Assembly: GCA_913065125.1 (NCBI GenBank)
Contig: CAJYAG010000003.1
Span: forward strand, 310,001-374,000
Source of the DNA: an uncultured Flavobacteriaceae bacterium
GTDB taxonomy: Bacteria > Bacteroidota > Bacteroidia > Flavobacteriales > Flavobacteriaceae
Length of the DNA: 64,000 nt
Direction: 5' to 3'
Below, piece by piece: positions 18,083-26,156 of the stretch. The first letter of the stretch is position 1; each line of letters starts with the position of its first letter. A model generated the notes under the pieces. It was not told the origin of the DNA, searched no databases, and worked only from the letters and a program-made list of their open reading frames with translations. A program made the position numbers and the translations under genes.

Positions 18083-19813
18083 TTAATCCTTTTTAAGTTT
18101 ATAAAAATCTTGTGTTGTTTCAGTTTCTTCTTTTGAAAGTGAAAAGTCTTTATTATTAATTGAAGAAAGATTTACATATAATTGGTTTTTGTCTAATAAC
18201 TCAATTAAATGTTCTTTTTGCTGTTTTAATTCTAGTTTTTTATACTCTTCTATATGTTCATCTTGTCTTTTGATGTCAACATTGTAATTTAAAAATGATT
18301 TTGCTTTCATTTCTTCCCAAATGTCTAATAGCGTATTGCTATCTTTTGCATCCTCAATTTTATCAATAAAAGTTTGATTGTATTTTTTTAGTTCAAAATA
18401 ATTAAAAGAGCCACCACCATTCCATTTTAATTTTTTAGATATTCCAGATTTGTCATTGCCATTCATTACATCTACCATTCTTGGAATAGTCATAGTATTT
18501 AAGTAATCTAATTGTTCAATACCAATATATTGTCGATTCATCTTGTGGGCTACTGCACAAGTAGTTCCAGTTCCAATAAAAAAGTCTAAAACAATATCAT
18601 TTTCTTCAGTACCTGCCAATAAAATTCTTTCAATTAAAGCTTCAGGTTTCTGACCTAAAAGATCTTTTCTCTCTTTAGACTGTGAATTTATCCTTGGGAT
18701 ATTCCAAAGAGTACCTACAATTTTATCAGTAGATTCATAATATACTACATTACCATTTTCATCCTTCACAGTTACCATTTTTTTGGCTTCTTTATCCCAA
18801 GTTACCTGGTTCTGTTTTCTTTTATTTTTTACAGGAACTTTAACGTGTTTAAAGAATTGGCTACCATTCTTCTTTGAGTAGAATAATATGGCTTCAGTAT
18901 CGTTGTTGAAGTTTTTTGTGAATTGGAATTTAAATTTATTTTCATAGTACCAAACAATTTCATTTCTAAAATTATCCCTTCCAAAAACTTGGTCCATCAA
19001 TAATTTTAAATAGTGAATTTCATTCCAGTCTGCTTGTACATAAAAACCTCCATCATCTGTTAATAAATCACGAGCAATTTCTAAACGACTTTTCATAAAT
19101 GTTAACCAAGTCGAATGTGTAAACCTGTCATTGTATTTAAAAGAGTCTTTTTCAGTATTGTATGGTGGGTCTATATATATTAACTTTACTTTGCCAGCAA
19201 ATTCTTCTTTCAGTGAATGAAGAGCTAAAAGATTATTTCCTTTAAGAATTAAATTGTCAGTAATTGTATCTTTTGGCAGTCCTCTTTTTTTGTTTATTTC
19301 AGCATCTCTATTAAAACCTTTGAAATCTTGCTCGCCATCCTTGTTAAAAGTTTTGACGTTTGCCAAAACTTTTGGTTCGAAAAGTTGAGTTATTTCGTCT
19401 TGAGCTAAAATTTCATTAAAGAAAATTTCCTCTTTATTTTCTTCTTCTTTGCTTTGACCTCCTTCTAAAACACAATCTTTAAATGGCCAAACTAAAGCAA
19501 CTTCGTTACGTTGTTTTAAATACTTGCCATCAATCGTTAATCCGACTTTATTTTTATATTTTGTATAGCTGTCGTTTAAGTAGTTTTTTTGTTCTAAAAA
19601 TTGTACCAAAAAGTTTTGGTTAAAAACTAATGTGCCTTTAATGTCTAAAAAGAATTTCTCTTTTAGTTCGTTATTTTCTAGCAATAATTCTATAAGGTCA
19701 GCATCAAAATTCTGTGCTTTATTAATTACAACCCATTTTTTTAATTCTCCATTGTCGGAAACAAAATTGTTTTCGGTTTTGAGTTGTTTTTCTAATGCTT
19801 CGTATAGTTTCAT
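18083..19813 (-). CDS. mod: Type III DNA methyltransferase, Mod subunit
   Basis: 576 residues. The catalytic DPPY motif is at 215-218 and the S-adenosylmethionine motif DFFIGTGTT at about 410, i.e. the beta-class order (catalytic motif first) of Type III adenine-N6 methyltransferases. The region between them (about 270-390) should hold target recognition. The N-terminal 200 residues and C-terminal 130 are typical for Type III Mod. It overlaps the XRE gene upstream by 4 bases and precedes res by 2 bases. I see no simple-sequence tract of the kind that makes some mod genes phase-variable. Confidence 0.92.
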   Translation of the reverse strand: MKLYEALEKQLKTENNFVSDNGELKKWVVINKAQNFDADLIELLLENNELKEKFFLDIKGTLVFNQNFLVQFLEQKNYLNDSYTKYKNKVGLTIDGKYLKQRNEVALVWPFKDCVLEGGQSKEEENKEEIFFNEILAQDEITQLFEPKVLANVKTFNKDGEQDFKGFNRDAEINKKRGLPKDTITDNLILKGNNLLALHSLKEEFAGKVKLIYIDPPYNTEKDSFKYNDRFTHSTWLTFMKSRLEIARDLLTDDGGFYVQADWNEIHYLKLLMDQVFGRDNFRNEIVWYYENKFKFQFTKNFNNDTEAILFYSKKNGSQFFKHVKVPVKNKRKQNQVTWDKEAKKMVTVKDENGNVVYYESTDKIVGTLWNIPRINSQSKERKDLLGQKPEALIERILLAGTEENDIVLDFFIGTGTTCAVAHKMNRQYIGIEQLDYLNTMTIPRMVDVMNGNDKSGISKKLKWNGGGSFNYFELKKYNQTFIDKIEDAKDSNTLLDIWEEMKAKSFLNYNVDIKRQDEHIEEYKKLELKQQKEHLIELLDKNQLYVNLSSINNKDFSLSKEETETTQDFYKLKKD

Positions 19814-20010
19814 TTATTGGTCGTTCTTTCAATTAATAATTCTTTGACCTCTACGTTTAGGATTTCTGCAATTTTGTATAAGTCTTCTAAACTTGGTTGT
19901 CTTTTATTTTGAGCATAAGAGTGCACCATATTATAACTCTTTCCCAATTGTTCAGCCAACCAGATTTGTTTTATTCCTTTCTGTTCTAAAACCTCTTTTA
20001 TTCGGTTCAT
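19810..20010 (-). CDS. XRE-family regulator of the R-M operon (C-protein-like)
   Basis: 66 residues, a single helix-turn-helix: IKQIWLAEQLGKSYNMVHSYAQNKRQPSLEDLYKIAEIL at about 13-51. It is the first gene of the XRE-mod-res operon, with its end overlapping mod by 4 bases. In many R-M systems a controller protein of this size and position represses or times its own operon. A palindrome about 50 bases upstream (20058-20076) plus nearby half-sites could be its operator. Confidence 0.82.
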   Translation of the reverse strand: MNRIKEVLEQKGIKQIWLAEQLGKSYNMVHSYAQNKRQPSLEDLYKIAEILNVEVKELLIERTTNK

Positions 20011-20057
20011 TTTGAATTTTTTTAATTCAGTCCACTAAAGTAGATAACATTTTCAAT

Positions 20058-20103
20058 ATACTCACTAAATGAGTATTAAAATTGTCATTTCATATGAGTG
20101 AGT
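20058..20103 (-). promoter_or_regulatory. Candidate operator of the R-M controller
   Basis: Perfect palindrome ATACTCA-N5-TGAGTAT at 20058-20076, followed by overlapping half-sites TGAGT at 20095-20099 and 20099-20103. It sits about 50-95 bases before the XRE start. On the minus strand a TACTTTAG box, close to the Bacteroidota -7 element, lies between the palindrome and the ATG. Paired palindromic sites before a controller gene are typical of autoregulated R-M operons. Confidence 0.45.
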
Positions 20104-20116
20104 TGTGGGGAAAGGT

Positions 20117-20142
20117 AAATGTGCTTGACTATGCGTTGGCTT
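20117..20142. repeat. Right direct repeat flanking the Type III R-M cassette
   Basis: AAATGTG, 9 bases, GCGTTGGCTT. It is the partner of 15487-15514 in the same orientation, so the XRE-mod-res unit lies exactly between the two copies. Confidence 0.5.
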
Positions 20143-20152
20143 TTCAGCTTGT

Positions 20153-20177
20153 GGCTAAACGAAGTTAGCCTTTTTTT
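20153..20177 (+). terminator. Orphan plus-strand terminator
   Basis: GGCTAA-ACGAAG-TTAGCC followed by seven T: a clean rho-independent terminator reading plus. No plus-strand gene lies upstream of it within the cassette (res, mod and XRE are all minus). It may be left over from a gene displaced when the cassette arrived, or may end a small RNA. Confidence 0.6.
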
Positions 20178-20192
20178 AGCAAAAAGTCAAAT

Positions 20193-20225
20193 AAAAAAAC
20201 CTCTCTGTTTGCACAAAGAGGTTTT
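20193..20225 (-). terminator. Terminator after htpG
   Basis: AAAACCTCT / AGAGGTTTT stem with a 12-base loop, followed on the minus strand by a T7 run. It starts 24 bases after the htpG stop. Confidence 0.85.
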
Positions 20226-20248
20226 GAAATATTTGGCAACATGGTTGC

Positions 20249-22156
20249 CTATTTAATCAATTCATAAGAACGTTTGATAAAGTTGGTCAACTCTTCACCG
20301 TGTAATAGGTTTTGAGACAACTTTGCCAAATCAAAAGATTGTTTAATTAAACGTTCTTGTTTTTTAGCGGTTTTGGTGTTTAAAATTTCACCAACTAAAG
20401 GATGATTTGTGTTTACTACCAAATTGTACATGTCTGGCATATTTCCCATTCCCATCATTCCGCCACCAGATGCACTCATTTCTTTCATTCTACGCATAAA
20501 TTCTGGAACGGTAATTAAAAACGGAGACGCCGAAGAATCCATCGCTTCTAATTGAACTGTGTACGTTTCTTTTGGTACAGCAGCTTCTATAATTGGTTTT
20601 AATTTGTCTTTTTCTTCGTCAGATAATTTAGAAATAACCGTGTCGTCTTTCTTAATTAAATTGTCAATATGATCAGCATCAACACGCGCAAATTTTACTT
20701 TTTCGTTGCTAGTTTCTAACTTCTGAATTAAGTGACCAACAATTGGAGAATCTAACAATAACACTTCATATCCTTTTGCTTTTGCATCTTGAATATAACT
20801 GTGTTGTGCTTCTTTATTTGCTGCATATAAAATAACATGATTTCCATCTTTATCAGTCTGAGCATCTTTTGTTTTTTCTTTCAATTCATCAAACGTAAAG
20901 AATTTATCATCTACCGTTGGATACAATGCAAATCCTTTTGCTTTGTCAAAGAATTTATCTTCAGACAACATTCCGTATTCAATAATTACTTTGATGTCGT
21001 TCCATTTTTGCTCAAAATCTTCACGATTGTTTTTAAACAACGATGTTAATTTGTCTGCTACTTTTTTGGTGATGTATCCAGAAATCTTCTTCACCGCTCC
21101 GTCTGCTTGTAAATACGAACGAGAAACGTTTAAAGGAATGTCTGGAGAATCAATCACACCTTTTAGCATTTGTAAGAAATCAGGCACAATTCCTTCAACA
21201 TTATCCGTTACAAAAACTTGATTTTGATACAATTGAATCTTGTCTTTTTGCATGTCCATATTCGGACTCAACTTTGGGAAAAATAAAATTCCTGTTAAGT
21301 TAAACGGATAATCAACATTTAAATGGATGTGAAATAACGATTCTTCAAATTGCATTGGATACAATTCTCTGTAAAAGTTTTTATAATCTTCGTCTTCTAA
21401 ATCAGCCGGTTTTTTTGTCCATGCTGGTGTTGTATTGTTGATGATATTATCAACCTCAATTTGTTTGTGTGGTTCTGTTGTTTCTTTACCGTCTTTATCT
21501 TTTGTAGTTTTTGGGGTAAAGTTTGGATCGTTTACTTTTTTTGTTCCGAATTTAATTGGAACTTGATTAAAACGATTGTACTTGTTTAGCAAACCAGAAA
21601 TTTTAGATTCTTCTAAAAAGTCTTTTTCATCATCAGAAATATGTAAAATAATTTCTGTTCCTCTTTCTGTTTTGTCGTGTGCTTCAATGGTGTATTCTGG
21701 CGATCCATCACAGGTCCAATGAGCAGCTGGCTCGTCTTTAAATGATTTGGTAATAATTTCTACTTTTTCTGCAACCATAAATGCAGAATAAAAACCTAAT
21801 CCGAAGTGACCAATTACACCAGTATCGTTATTGTCGTCTTTGTATTTTTCTAAAAATTCTTCCGCACCAGAAAATGCAATTTGGTTGATGTATTTTTCAA
21901 CTTCATCAGCCGTCATTCCAATTCCGTTGTCTTTAATAGTAAGTGTTTTCTTTTTTTTATCGATGCTAATTTCAATTTTCGCATCACCTAATTCTACTTT
22001 GGCTTCGCCGATAGCGATTAAGTGTTTTAATTTTGTAGTTGCGTCTGTTCCGTTAGAAATTAACTCACGTAAAAATATTTCGTGATCAGAATACAAGAAC
22101 TTTTTAATTAACGGAAAAATATTTTCTACCGATACATTAATGTTTCCTTTACTCAT
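20249..22156 (-). CDS. htpG: Hsp90-family molecular chaperone HtpG
   Basis: 635 residues, full length. The N-terminal GHKL ATPase domain shows ELISNGTDATTKLKHL, DNGIGMTADEVE and GVIGHFGLGFYSAFMVA. The middle domain has LNVSRSYLQ, and the C-terminal dimerisation domain lies beyond about 500. It includes the insertion with KTTKDKDGKETTEPHK near 215-230 common in Bacteroidota HtpG. It is a cytosolic ATP-dependent chaperone for stress and late folding steps. The gene stands alone with a terminator downstream. Confidence 0.97.
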   Translation of the reverse strand: MSKGNINVSVENIFPLIKKFLYSDHEIFLRELISNGTDATTKLKHLIAIGEAKVELGDAKIEISIDKKKKTLTIKDNGIGMTADEVEKYINQIAFSGAEEFLEKYKDDNNDTGVIGHFGLGFYSAFMVAEKVEIITKSFKDEPAAHWTCDGSPEYTIEAHDKTERGTEIILHISDDEKDFLEESKISGLLNKYNRFNQVPIKFGTKKVNDPNFTPKTTKDKDGKETTEPHKQIEVDNIINNTTPAWTKKPADLEDEDYKNFYRELYPMQFEESLFHIHLNVDYPFNLTGILFFPKLSPNMDMQKDKIQLYQNQVFVTDNVEGIVPDFLQMLKGVIDSPDIPLNVSRSYLQADGAVKKISGYITKKVADKLTSLFKNNREDFEQKWNDIKVIIEYGMLSEDKFFDKAKGFALYPTVDDKFFTFDELKEKTKDAQTDKDGNHVILYAANKEAQHSYIQDAKAKGYEVLLLDSPIVGHLIQKLETSNEKVKFARVDADHIDNLIKKDDTVISKLSDEEKDKLKPIIEAAVPKETYTVQLEAMDSSASPFLITVPEFMRRMKEMSASGGGMMGMGNMPDMYNLVVNTNHPLVGEILNTKTAKKQERLIKQSFDLAKLSQNLLHGEELTNFIKRSYELIK

Positions 22157-22507
22157 AATTTTATATTTATTTTAGATTTTTAATTTATTACTGTCACTTC
22201 GATTGATTTTCTTTTTTGAAAATTGTATCGAGAAGTCTTTTGTTCTCGATACTAATTTTATCGTTCCTCAAAATTCACTCGAACTGACAATTCGTTTATT
22301 TCAATTACTAATAGTCAAATAAAATACCAAAAGAAGATTTGTGACAAACTGACATAAAAAAACGCCAATATAAAATATTGACGCTCCTTTTAGTTTGGTT
22401 ATAGTTGTTTGTGCTTTTTGTAAACCAAGTTACAAGATGTAAATATATAAATAAATTTAGTAAGTTTGATAGACTAAATTTTAATACATTAAAAAAGAAA
22501 ATAAAAC
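22157..22507. other. 351-base intergenic region between htpG and the KAS III gene
   Basis: Divergent promoter region. It contains a roughly 100-base imperfect palindrome (22192-22289), a smaller CGCCAATAT/ATATTGACG inverted repeat near 22367-22387, and a TAAGTTTG box at 22461-22468 that fits the Bacteroidota -7 element for the gene at 22508. No coding sequence is convincing here. Confidence 0.6.
22192..22289. repeat. Imperfect palindromic intergenic repeat
   Basis: The left arm begins TGTCACTTCGATTGATTTT and runs to ATCGAGAAGT. The right arm, read in reverse complement, begins TGTCAGTTCGAGTGAATTTT and runs to ATCGAGAAC. The arms are similar throughout, so a long hairpin could form in RNA or single-stranded DNA. 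The style matches dispersed flavobacterial intergenic repeats and is related to the cluster at 9282-9420 in using TCGAGAA cores. Confidence 0.6.
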
Positions 22508-23515
22508 ATGTATAATTCAAAAATAACAGGTTTAGGGTATTACGTTCCAGAAAATGTTGTCACGAACGATGATTTAAAGCAATGGATGGAAACGAGTGAT
22601 GAATGGATCCAAGAAAGAACCGGAATTAAAGAGCGCAGATGGATAGATCCTAAAACTGGAGATACAACTGCTGTAATGGGAGCAAAAGCTGCTAAAATAG
22701 CAATTGAACGTGCAGGATTGACCAAAGATGATATCGATTTTATAGTTTTTGCAACCTTAAGTCCAGATATGTACTTTCCTGGTGGAGGAGTTCAAATTCA
22801 AGAAATGCTAGAAATGCCAACAATTGGCGCTTTAGATGTTCGTAATCAATGCTCTGGTTTTATTTATTCAATGTCGGTTGCAGATCAATTTATCAAAACC
22901 GGGATGTATAAAAACATTTTAGTCATAGGAGCAGAGAATCATTCTGGAGGTTTAGAACGTTCTACTAGAGGAAGAAATGTTTCTGTAATTTTTGGCGATG
23001 GAGCAGGAGCAGCGGTTTTATCTAGATCTGAGGAAAAAGGAAAAGGAATTTTATCTTCTCACTTACATTCTGAAGGAAAACACGCAAAAGAATTGGTTTT
23101 AGAAGGACCATCTACACAACGTTGGGTTCCAGAAATTATGGAAGAAAACAATCCTGATGATGTTTCTTATTATCCGTATATGAACGGACAATTTGTGTTT
23201 AAACATGCCATTACTCGTTTTTCTGAAGCCATTGTAGAAGGCTTAGAAGCAAATGATTTGCAAAAAGAAGATATTGATATGTTAATTCCGCATCAAGCAA
23301 ATTTAAGAATCGCACAATTCATTCAACGCAAGTTTAGATTAGAAGACGACAAAGTGTTTAATAATATTATGAAATATGGAAACACAACTGCAGCGTCTGT
23401 AATTATTGCCTTAACAGAAGCGTGGGAATTAGGTAAAATAAAAGACAACGACTTGGTTGTGCTAGCTGCTTTTGGTAGTGGATTTACTTGGGGTTCTGTA
23501 ATTATGCGTTGGTAA
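22508..23515 (+). CDS. fabH: 3-oxoacyl-ACP synthase III (KAS III)
   Basis: 335 residues, thiolase fold. The Cys-His-Asn triad is visible: Cys115 in VRNQCSGF, His262 in IPHQANLR and Asn292 in YGNTTAAS. The GDGAGAAVL loop is at about 163-171. KAS III condenses acetyl-CoA or branched acyl-CoA with malonyl-ACP to start fatty-acid synthesis; flavobacteria use branched primers. The gene is not in a fab cluster, so this could be an extra KAS III homologue with a special product rather than the housekeeping FabH. A CoA-binding protein gene follows after 42 bases. Confidence 0.85.
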   Translation: MYNSKITGLGYYVPENVVTNDDLKQWMETSDEWIQERTGIKERRWIDPKTGDTTAVMGAKAAKIAIERAGLTKDDIDFIVFATLSPDMYFPGGGVQIQEMLEMPTIGALDVRNQCSGFIYSMSVADQFIKTGMYKNILVIGAENHSGGLERSTRGRNVSVIFGDGAGAAVLSRSEEKGKGILSSHLHSEGKHAKELVLEGPSTQRWVPEIMEENNPDDVSYYPYMNGQFVFKHAITRFSEAIVEGLEANDLQKEDIDMLIPHQANLRIAQFIQRKFRLEDDKVFNNIMKYGNTTAASVIIALTEAWELGKIKDNDLVVLAAFGSGFTWGSVIMRW

Positions 23516-23557
23516 TTCTTGAAAAATAAAAATTAACTTTTTAGCTGATATTTACAA

Positions 23558-23920
23558 ATGAATAAAACCACTTTAGTACTAGGAGCGTCTGTAAACACTG
23601 AGCGTTACTCCAATAAAGCGATTCAAAAATTAAGAGCAAATAAAATTGAAGTTTTTGCGGTAGGTGCAAAAAAAGGAACTGTTTTAGATGTAACAATTGA
23701 AGTAGAAAAAGTACCATTTAAGAATGTTGATACAGTAACTTTGTATTTAAATCCTAATAGGCAAAAAGAATACTATGGCTATGTTATAGGATTAAAACCA
23801 ACACGCGTAATTTTTAACCCTGGAACAGAAAATAGTGAATTTGAAAAGTTGCTAAAAGAAAAGAACATTGAAACAGAAGTTGCTTGTACGTTAGTACTTT
23901 TAAGCATCAATCAATATTAA
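23558..23920 (+). CDS. CoA-binding domain protein (YccU-like)
   Basis: 120 residues, a compact Rossmann-type CoA-binding fold: TLVLGASVNTERYSNKAIQKL at the N-terminus, and VIGLKPTRVIFNPGTENSEFEKL then IETEVACTLVLL in the second half, which are the usual family motifs. The molecular role is unknown; homologues bind CoA in crystal structures. It is probably co-transcribed with the KAS III gene. Confidence 0.82.
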   Translation: MNKTTLVLGASVNTERYSNKAIQKLRANKIEVFAVGAKKGTVLDVTIEVEKVPFKNVDTVTLYLNPNRQKEYYGYVIGLKPTRVIFNPGTENSEFEKLLKEKNIETEVACTLVLLSINQY

Positions 23921-23924
23921 AAAA

Positions 23925-24008
23925 TGTAAATTGAATTGGCTTGTGAACTTTCTTTTTCAAATGCTTTATCCCCCAATAAATACTTTTAAAAAGCCAATCC
24001 AATTTACA
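23925..24008 (-). terminator. Long imperfect hairpin, probable terminator of the minus-strand run
   Basis: The arms TGTAAATTGAATTGGCTT (23925-23942) and AAGCCAATCCAATTTACA (23991-24008) pair over 18 bp with one mismatch. On the minus strand the hairpin is followed by T6. The 48-base loop is unusually long for a terminator, so a structured RNA element is an alternative. Confidence 0.5.
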
Positions 24009-24092
24009 AAAAAAAGTTATCGTTGAATTTCAGTGTAAATGTAGCTGTTCAAGTAATTTGATGCAATACTCATTATGAGTATTTTCTAAAAA

Positions 24093-24863
24093 CTAAATTA
24101 AATTAGAATTGTTTTTAAAGTAAGTTGTAAGTTCTGCAGTAGAAGAAAGGTGTAGTTTTTTTAAAATATTTCTTCTATGAGTGTCTACCGTATGCTTGCT
24201 AATATTTAAACTGTCTGCAATTTGTTTGCTAGATTTTTTTGTAATTAATAACCGAATAACATCCCTTTCTCTGTTGCTAATAACGTCTAACAAATAGGTG
24301 TTAGAAACATTTTTATAAAACAATGTTTCGTACTCATTTTTATCATTCAAATACTTTGCACAAGCACAAATATCCATGTTTAAATCGCATTCTAATACGG
24401 TATAATGCGCCAAGCCTATCATCGGCTTGTTTTGATCGTCGAACTGAATTGGAGTAGTATTCTGAATAATTGTTACATAATTTCCTTTCGCATTTTTTAT
24501 CCTGTAATTCCAAGTGTAACTCATTCTTTTTCGTTGCTCATCCGTTAATTCTAGCATCGTAAAACTCATAAGTTCTTTTAAGCATTCTAGCCAAGGACTT
24601 ATGTCATCTTTATGAAACAACGACCAAAAATAATCCATACCACCTTCCATCATTTTATCTTTTGATAAACCTGTGCAAGCAGTAAAATTTTTACTTATAA
24701 ATTCAAAATTCTGACTAGCCGTATTTGTAATACAGAAAAAAGTAGTGTTGTATGGGTAATAATAATCAAGTTCAATTAATTTATTGATGTGTTCTTTGAC
24801 TTCAATATCTGGATATGAATCAAAAATTTCGTTATAAATTGTGTTTATAAATTGATATGCCAA
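24093..24863 (-). CDS. PAS-LuxR type transcriptional regulator
   Basis: 256 residues. The N-terminal part (about 35-150) looks like a PAS fold of the PAS_3 type: CITNTASQNFEFISKNF, GLSKDKMMEGGMDYFWSLFHKDD and YTWNYRIKNAKGNYV. The C-terminus (about 190-250) is a LuxR/GerE helix-turn-helix: SNRERDVIRLLITKKSSKQIADSL followed by NISKHTVDTHRRNILKKL. No receiver or kinase domain is present, so it probably senses a small ligand directly. It starts 27 bases after the rnz stop and may be read from that run. Confidence 0.82.
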   Translation of the reverse strand: MAYQFINTIYNEIFDSYPDIEVKEHINKLIELDYYYPYNTTFFCITNTASQNFEFISKNFTACTGLSKDKMMEGGMDYFWSLFHKDDISPWLECLKELMSFTMLELTDEQRKRMSYTWNYRIKNAKGNYVTIIQNTTPIQFDDQNKPMIGLAHYTVLECDLNMDICACAKYLNDKNEYETLFYKNVSNTYLLDVISNRERDVIRLLITKKSSKQIADSLNISKHTVDTHRRNILKKLHLSSTAELTTYFKNNSNLI

Positions 24864-24890
24864 TTGAATTATGATAAGGGTTAAACTACC

Positions 24891-25805
24891 TTATAAAGAT
24901 ATCTTTTTTCCAGCTTCTGCTAAAGTAACTTTCGAAAAAAATTGCTCAGCTTCTTCTTTAAATAATTCAATGTTTTTGTATCGACTAGAATAATGGCCAA
25001 TAACTAGCTGATTTACATTTGCTTGCAGTGCAATTTGTGCAGCTTGTTTAGCTGTAGAATGTTTTGTTTTTTTTGCCAAATCTTCTCTATCGGATAAAAA
25101 AGTAGCTTCGTGATACAGTAAATCTACATCTTTTATAATAGGAACAATGTCTTCTTTATATGAAGTATCGCTACAAAAAGCAAAACTTTTTGTCTTAGCT
25201 GGCGGCAATGTTAATTCTTCGTTTTTGATGACTTCTCCACTTTCTAAAACCACATCTTTCCCTGCTTTGATATGGTGATAATCGCAAGTTTGTATCTCTG
25301 GATATTGCTGTACATTCTCTATGTGCAATTTTCTAGCAGCAGTTTTTTCTCTAAACAAATAGCCGTTTGTATACACTCTGTGGTTTAACGGAATTGTACT
25401 CACAGAAACCTTATCATCTTCAAAAATTAGTTCGCTGTTTTTTGATGTTAATTCGTGAAAAATAACATCAAATTTCGAATAAGTTTTCGAAACTTTTAAT
25501 TGTAAATTGGTAACTTCTTTGATGCCTTTTGGACCGTAAATATGGAGCTCTTTTTCTCGATTTAAAATTCCAAATGTAGAAATTAAGCCAATTAATCCAA
25601 AGAAATGATCGCCGTGTAAATGAGAAATAAAAATATGATTGATTTTAGCAAAACCCACTTTGTATTTTCGCATTTGGCGTTGGGTTCCTTCACCACAATC
25701 AATTAAAAAATGACTGTTATTTATTTCTAAATATTGCGCTGTTGGATGTGCATTTACTCTTGGCGTAGCAGAATGACACCCTAAAATAGTTAACTGTAAA
25801 CTCAT
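24891..25805 (-). CDS. rnz: Ribonuclease Z
   Basis: 304 residues, metallo-beta-lactamase fold. The zinc motif HLHGDH is at 62-67 and a second His cluster (PLNHRVYTNGY, CSDTSYKED, HYSSRY) supplies the other ligands. RNase Z removes the 3' trailer of tRNA precursors. The ATG overlaps the stop of the T9SS tail protein by 4 bases (ATGA). It is part of a minus-strand run starting at pyrR. Confidence 0.95.
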   Translation of the reverse strand: MSLQLTILGCHSATPRVNAHPTAQYLEINNSHFLIDCGEGTQRQMRKYKVGFAKINHIFISHLHGDHFFGLIGLISTFGILNREKELHIYGPKGIKEVTNLQLKVSKTYSKFDVIFHELTSKNSELIFEDDKVSVSTIPLNHRVYTNGYLFREKTAARKLHIENVQQYPEIQTCDYHHIKAGKDVVLESGEVIKNEELTLPPAKTKSFAFCSDTSYKEDIVPIIKDVDLLYHEATFLSDREDLAKKTKHSTAKQAAQIALQANVNQLVIGHYSSRYKNIELFKEEAEQFFSKVTLAEAGKKISL

Positions 25806-26119
25806 TTGATAACAAAGCGTTTCGAAATCATTTCATTGCTGTTTCTGATGGCATAAATGTACATTCCAGGTTGTAAATTGCCTCTGTTAAATGCAATTTT
25901 ATTAATGCCAGTTTTTGTTGAGTAGGTTTTTGAAAAAACAGTTTTTCCTAGTAGGTTTTTAATGACTAAAAATACAGTTTGATTTTTTGTCGTGTTAAAT
26001 TGTATGGTTGTTTTACTAAAAAATGGATTTGGTGCAGTAGCCAGTTCTTGCAACGTTTTCTGAGAAAAAACGGCTGTAGAAAAACATAAAAAAAGAATAA
26101 AAAGTAGTTTTTTTACCAT
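25802..26119 (-). CDS. Small protein made of a signal peptide and a T9SS type A sorting domain
   Basis: 105 residues. The signal peptide is at 1-20 (ending VFSQ). All that remains is a Por-secretion-system C-terminal tail: APNPFFSKTTIQFNT, VFLVIKNLLGKTVFS, GINKIAFNRGNLQPGMYIYAIR and a basic RFVIK end. Normally this tail is attached to a large cargo enzyme and routes it through the type IX system. Here there is no cargo. It is coupled to rnz by a 4-base overlap. It could be a surface protein in its own right or a truncated remnant that has kept its frame. Confidence 0.82.
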   Translation of the reverse strand: MVKKLLFILFLCFSTAVFSQKTLQELATAPNPFFSKTTIQFNTTKNQTVFLVIKNLLGKTVFSKTYSTKTGINKIAFNRGNLQPGMYIYAIRNSNEMISKRFVIK

Positions 26120-26156
26120 CTGTTAGTTGTTGTTATTTTATTAAAGAAATTGATTT

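Noticed and set aside
18083..19813. Phase-variable mod gene
   Set aside because: I looked for long homopolymer or short tandem repeats in mod and saw none of the kind that drive phasevarions.
20153..20177. Integron attC-like site
   Set aside because: The GGCTAA/TTAGCC hairpin is followed by T7 and lacks the attC core GTTRRRY, so a terminator is the simpler reading.
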